Below, one piece after another: positions 61,281-64,000 of a DNA stretch of 64,000 nucleotides. The DNA comes from Ignelater luminosus (taxonomy: Eukaryota; Arthropoda; Insecta; Coleoptera; Elateridae). The stretch's first letter is position 1, and each line of letters opens with the position of its first letter. The notes beneath the pieces were generated by a model that had not been told where the DNA came from, searched no databases, and was given only the letters and a program-made list of their open reading frames with translations. Both the position numbers and the translations under genes were made by a program. The stretch spans positions 124,001-188,000 of the forward strand of contig VTPC01091068.1 of assembly GCA_011009095.1 (NCBI GenBank), read 5' to 3'.

Positions 61281-63964
61281 TTATCCTTCACTTTTTAATT
61301 CTGTTTCTTGGTTGACATAACTGTGCTCTTCATTTTTAATGGGTCGTTCAGGAGATGTGGAATCCGTTGTAATATCACTTATAGGTTGTTCAGTTATATT
61401 GTCAATAGTAACACTATTATTTACATCAGATTGAGCTACCTTCTTTACAGTATCACTTTTAATACTACGAATACTAGATCTTGGTATTTCATAACCATCA
61501 TTGTCATCTTCATAACTGCCATCATAAATCAGTTCTAAATATGTTGGTATTTTTGTACCATTTTCATTTGGTAAAAATGGTGTTTTTTCTTTGTCTGATT
61601 CTTCATCACTAGTTGCTTTCCATGTTGCTGCTATAAGAAAAAGATGATATTGAATTATTAGTAATAAAATGCATTTTCGGTCATAAATAATAATAATTTT
61701 GGCAATTCAGGATTAATCAATACAAATTCATAAAATTCTTCCATCATTTGCATTGTAATATACACATAAAAATGGGATAATATTTTATAAGTGGGAGGTC
61801 CACAGCTATAGTTCATGTTACCAATTGCTAATCTAATACAAAAATTAATATGTGGAATGATTAAGAATAATGGATACAAAATTATGGTAGTGATTCATAC
61901 TGCCATGCTATATCATCAGTCCAAAGGCTAAACTGCAAATGTGCAAATGCATTATAGTAGGAAACCAAATTTAAGATCTTGCAGGTATTGGAAGTGCTTA
62001 CTTTTGTGTTGTTATTAACTAGCATAAACATCATCAGATTATACGAAACACATTCATGTCTATGGTTAGCCGTGGGACCAACAATATATTAAGGAGTGTA
62101 TTCTAGCGTTCACTCAGGAAAGCAAATGTTTTAGCTAGAGATGTCAAAATTGTACTATATATTAAAAAATGTTACTTTACCTGCATTAATTGTATTTACT
62201 TCTTGAAAATAAGCTTGGTTAAAAACTCCTTCAGTCACTGCAAAGCATATGAGTTAATTAGCATGCAAATGTAATGTTAAATGACTTTTCCAAACTGTAT
62301 AGAGAGCAATGATTGCACAAGCACGTTTTAAGAACTGATTATAAGTATGTTACTCAATACAATATAGAAATATTAAAAGTAAGACTTTCAAAGGAAGAAT
62401 CTTTGTATTTTCCTCAATGAGGAATTGAAATTATAAATGCTAACTATTTATTCATGTCTTATTTGGTTAAATAAAGTAATCAAGGAAAATATTGATTTTA
62501 ATGTGAGGAACTGATTTTATACAGGGTGTATCAGAAATTGCAGATATACTTTTGCACACTGACTAGTTCTAGTTGATAACTAGCCACTATACAAAAATGA
62601 TAGATGCATTTCAAGCAAATGCACAAATGTTTTGCATCTTCTGGGACATCCATGTAAACTTTAAAGGAAGAATATTAATATATTATAAAGATAACAAACA
62701 TTATTTTATAGCATAAAATGTTGCATGCAAACAGAACAATAGTTGCAAAATATACTTTTAATGTAATACAAAAAATTGATTAGAGGTATTTAGACAAAAA
62801 GAAACTTACAATTTGGTACTGTACTAATGTATTGTGCATCGCTATTATCAACAGCATCATTAACTGCTTGATTATGAAGATCTGTGAGCATACTCAAACA
62901 AAATTTGAAAGTTGGCCTTCTCTCAGGTTCATAACTCCAACATTTAAGCATTAATTCATGTCTAAAACATTTTTTATTTATTTATATTATTTCTTGATTC
63001 AAATATCCTAGAGTTTTTATTTAAAATTAGTATTTAGAAAATGAAAGTTTTCTAATAACTTTTTACTTACAATTTTTCAGGGCAATCTGTTGGTTTTCCA
63101 AGTCTTCCTCCACTTTTTACATAATGTAAGACTTCTAAATTATTTCGAGCTGGATATGGCTGTTGTCCTAATGTCATTATTTCCCACAGTAATACACCAA
63201 AAGCCCATACATCTGACTGGCATGTAAATACACCATCAACTAATGATTCAGGTGCCATCCATCGAACTGGCAAGAGCCCTTCACCCTCTTTTCTATAGTA
63301 ATCATTTTTGTAAATATCTCTTGTCAATCCAAAATCACCAATTTTTACAATACGTAATTCAGCATCTGTTGAAGACACTAAACAGTTTCTACATGCTAAA
63401 TCTCGATGTACAAAATGCATTTCTTCTAAATATCGACAACCTTTTGCTACATCTACACACATTTTAATTAATTCTTTGAGTGTTAAAGAGGGGGTACTAG
63501 TCTAAAATATGTATATATGTTATTAAACTTTTATATAAATTAAATTTTAGTTAATTACCATGGGATTTCTTGATGAACGTAAATATGTTAGTAAATCTCC
63601 TCCTTGCATCAACTCCATTATAATGAACTGAGGATCATTATCAAGACAAACACCTAGTAATTGCAATATATGCTTATGTTTAAAATGACTCATTAATTGT
63701 GCTTCTTGTAGAAATTCACATTTTTCTACATCAGTAGCTCCTTTTCTCAAAGTCTAAAATAATATAAATTTCCGTAAAATAATTTATATTGACAGAAGCC
63801 TAAGATCAAATGAGGGTATGCACTGTAGTACATAAAAAGAAAATAATCTTACTTTAATTGCAACATTAATTTCACCATCACTTCCATTAACATTTCTGGC
63901 TTTTCCTTCAAATACTTCTCCAAAAGCGCCACTACCCAGAAATTTCATTAGAGTGATTTGGTCT
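61281..63964 (-). CDS. sev: Sevenless/ROS1 receptor tyrosine kinase, C-terminal part
   Basis: The intracellular kinase and tail of a receptor tyrosine kinase; in flies sevenless specifies photoreceptor R7. The 5' exons with the ectodomain and membrane segment lie beyond the window. Six exons: 63853-63964, 63559-63753, 63071-63501, 62810-62961, 62181-62237, 61281-61630. Motifs: [14 protein letters not shown] (glycine loop), VAIK (ATP lysine), HRDLACRNC (catalytic loop), [18 protein letters not shown] (activation loop with Tyr-x3-Tyr-Tyr) and [34 protein letters not shown] is closely ROS1/sevenless-like and separates it from ALK and insulin receptor. After the kinase domain a tail of about 160 residues holds tyrosines in [20 protein letters not shown], possible SH2-docking sites, and ends ETELKSEG. 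The 57-nt exon 62181-62237 is small but keeps frame and has good splice sites. Confidence 0.93.
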
Positions 63965-64000
63965 CTATAGAAAGAATACAAAAGATCAGTTGTAAGAATT

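Noticed and set aside
1-64000. CRISPR arrays, operons or tRNA genes
   Set aside because: No regularly spaced identical repeats and no tRNA-like cloverleaf were recognised by eye; the split genes show eukaryotic nuclear DNA. A tRNA scan would be needed to exclude a missed tRNA.

Overview
This window looks like a piece of an AT-rich insect nuclear genome. Genes are split by GT-AG introns, gene density is low, introns and intergenic spaces are full of transposon debris typical of insects, and the receptor kinase at the right edge is the sevenless/ROS1 type. A beetle or another repeat-rich insect is plausible, but the order cannot be fixed from sequence alone. One assembly gap of 10 N lies at 35193-35202.

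Layout, left to right. (1) The 3' part of sorting nexin 3 (+, 205-5867), whose 5.3-kb intron holds a hairpin MITE, a nested Tc1/mariner composite and another TIR-bounded element. (2) Converging on it, a complete 11-exon GAF-domain cyclic nucleotide phosphodiesterase of the PDE5/6/10/11 class (-, 6838-15801), with a foldback element in intron 8. (3) A complete 9-exon REV3, the catalytic subunit of DNA polymerase zeta (-, 19501-36469). Its introns carry a GC-rich insertion, a foldback element, a LINE fragment and a mariner-type pseudogene. (4) SYF1/XAB2 splicing factor (-, 39124-41744) and (5) PPP2R3C, a PP2A B'' gamma subunit (-, 43422-44741). (6) A 6.5-kb divergent spacer with a PIF/Harbinger-like element carrying a broken Myb/SANT gene. 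(7) A complete 4-exon SNIP1 gene (+, 51271-54894). (8) A convergent spacer with a hairpin MITE, a hAT element with a perfect 8-bp target duplication, and a mariner pseudogene. (9) The kinase domain and C-terminal tail of a sevenless/ROS1 receptor tyrosine kinase (-, 61281-63964), cut by the window edge.

For the multi-exon genes I rebuilt exon borders by hand from splice sites. Summed coding lengths are multiples of three: PDE 2376 nt, REV3 5346 nt, SYF1 2559 nt, SNIP1 1266 nt. The genes are ordinary housekeeping or signalling genes and do not form one pathway. REV3 and SYF1/XAB2 both touch DNA-damage biology and are neighbours, but this may be chance.

The unusual material is in the mobile elements: several long foldback elements of different families share a phrase like ctcggaaac, one has a transposase scrap in its loop, and a GC-rich 288-bp insertion sits inside an AT-rich tandem repeat. 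I saw no CRISPR array, no operon-like system and no convincing undescribed biochemical system.
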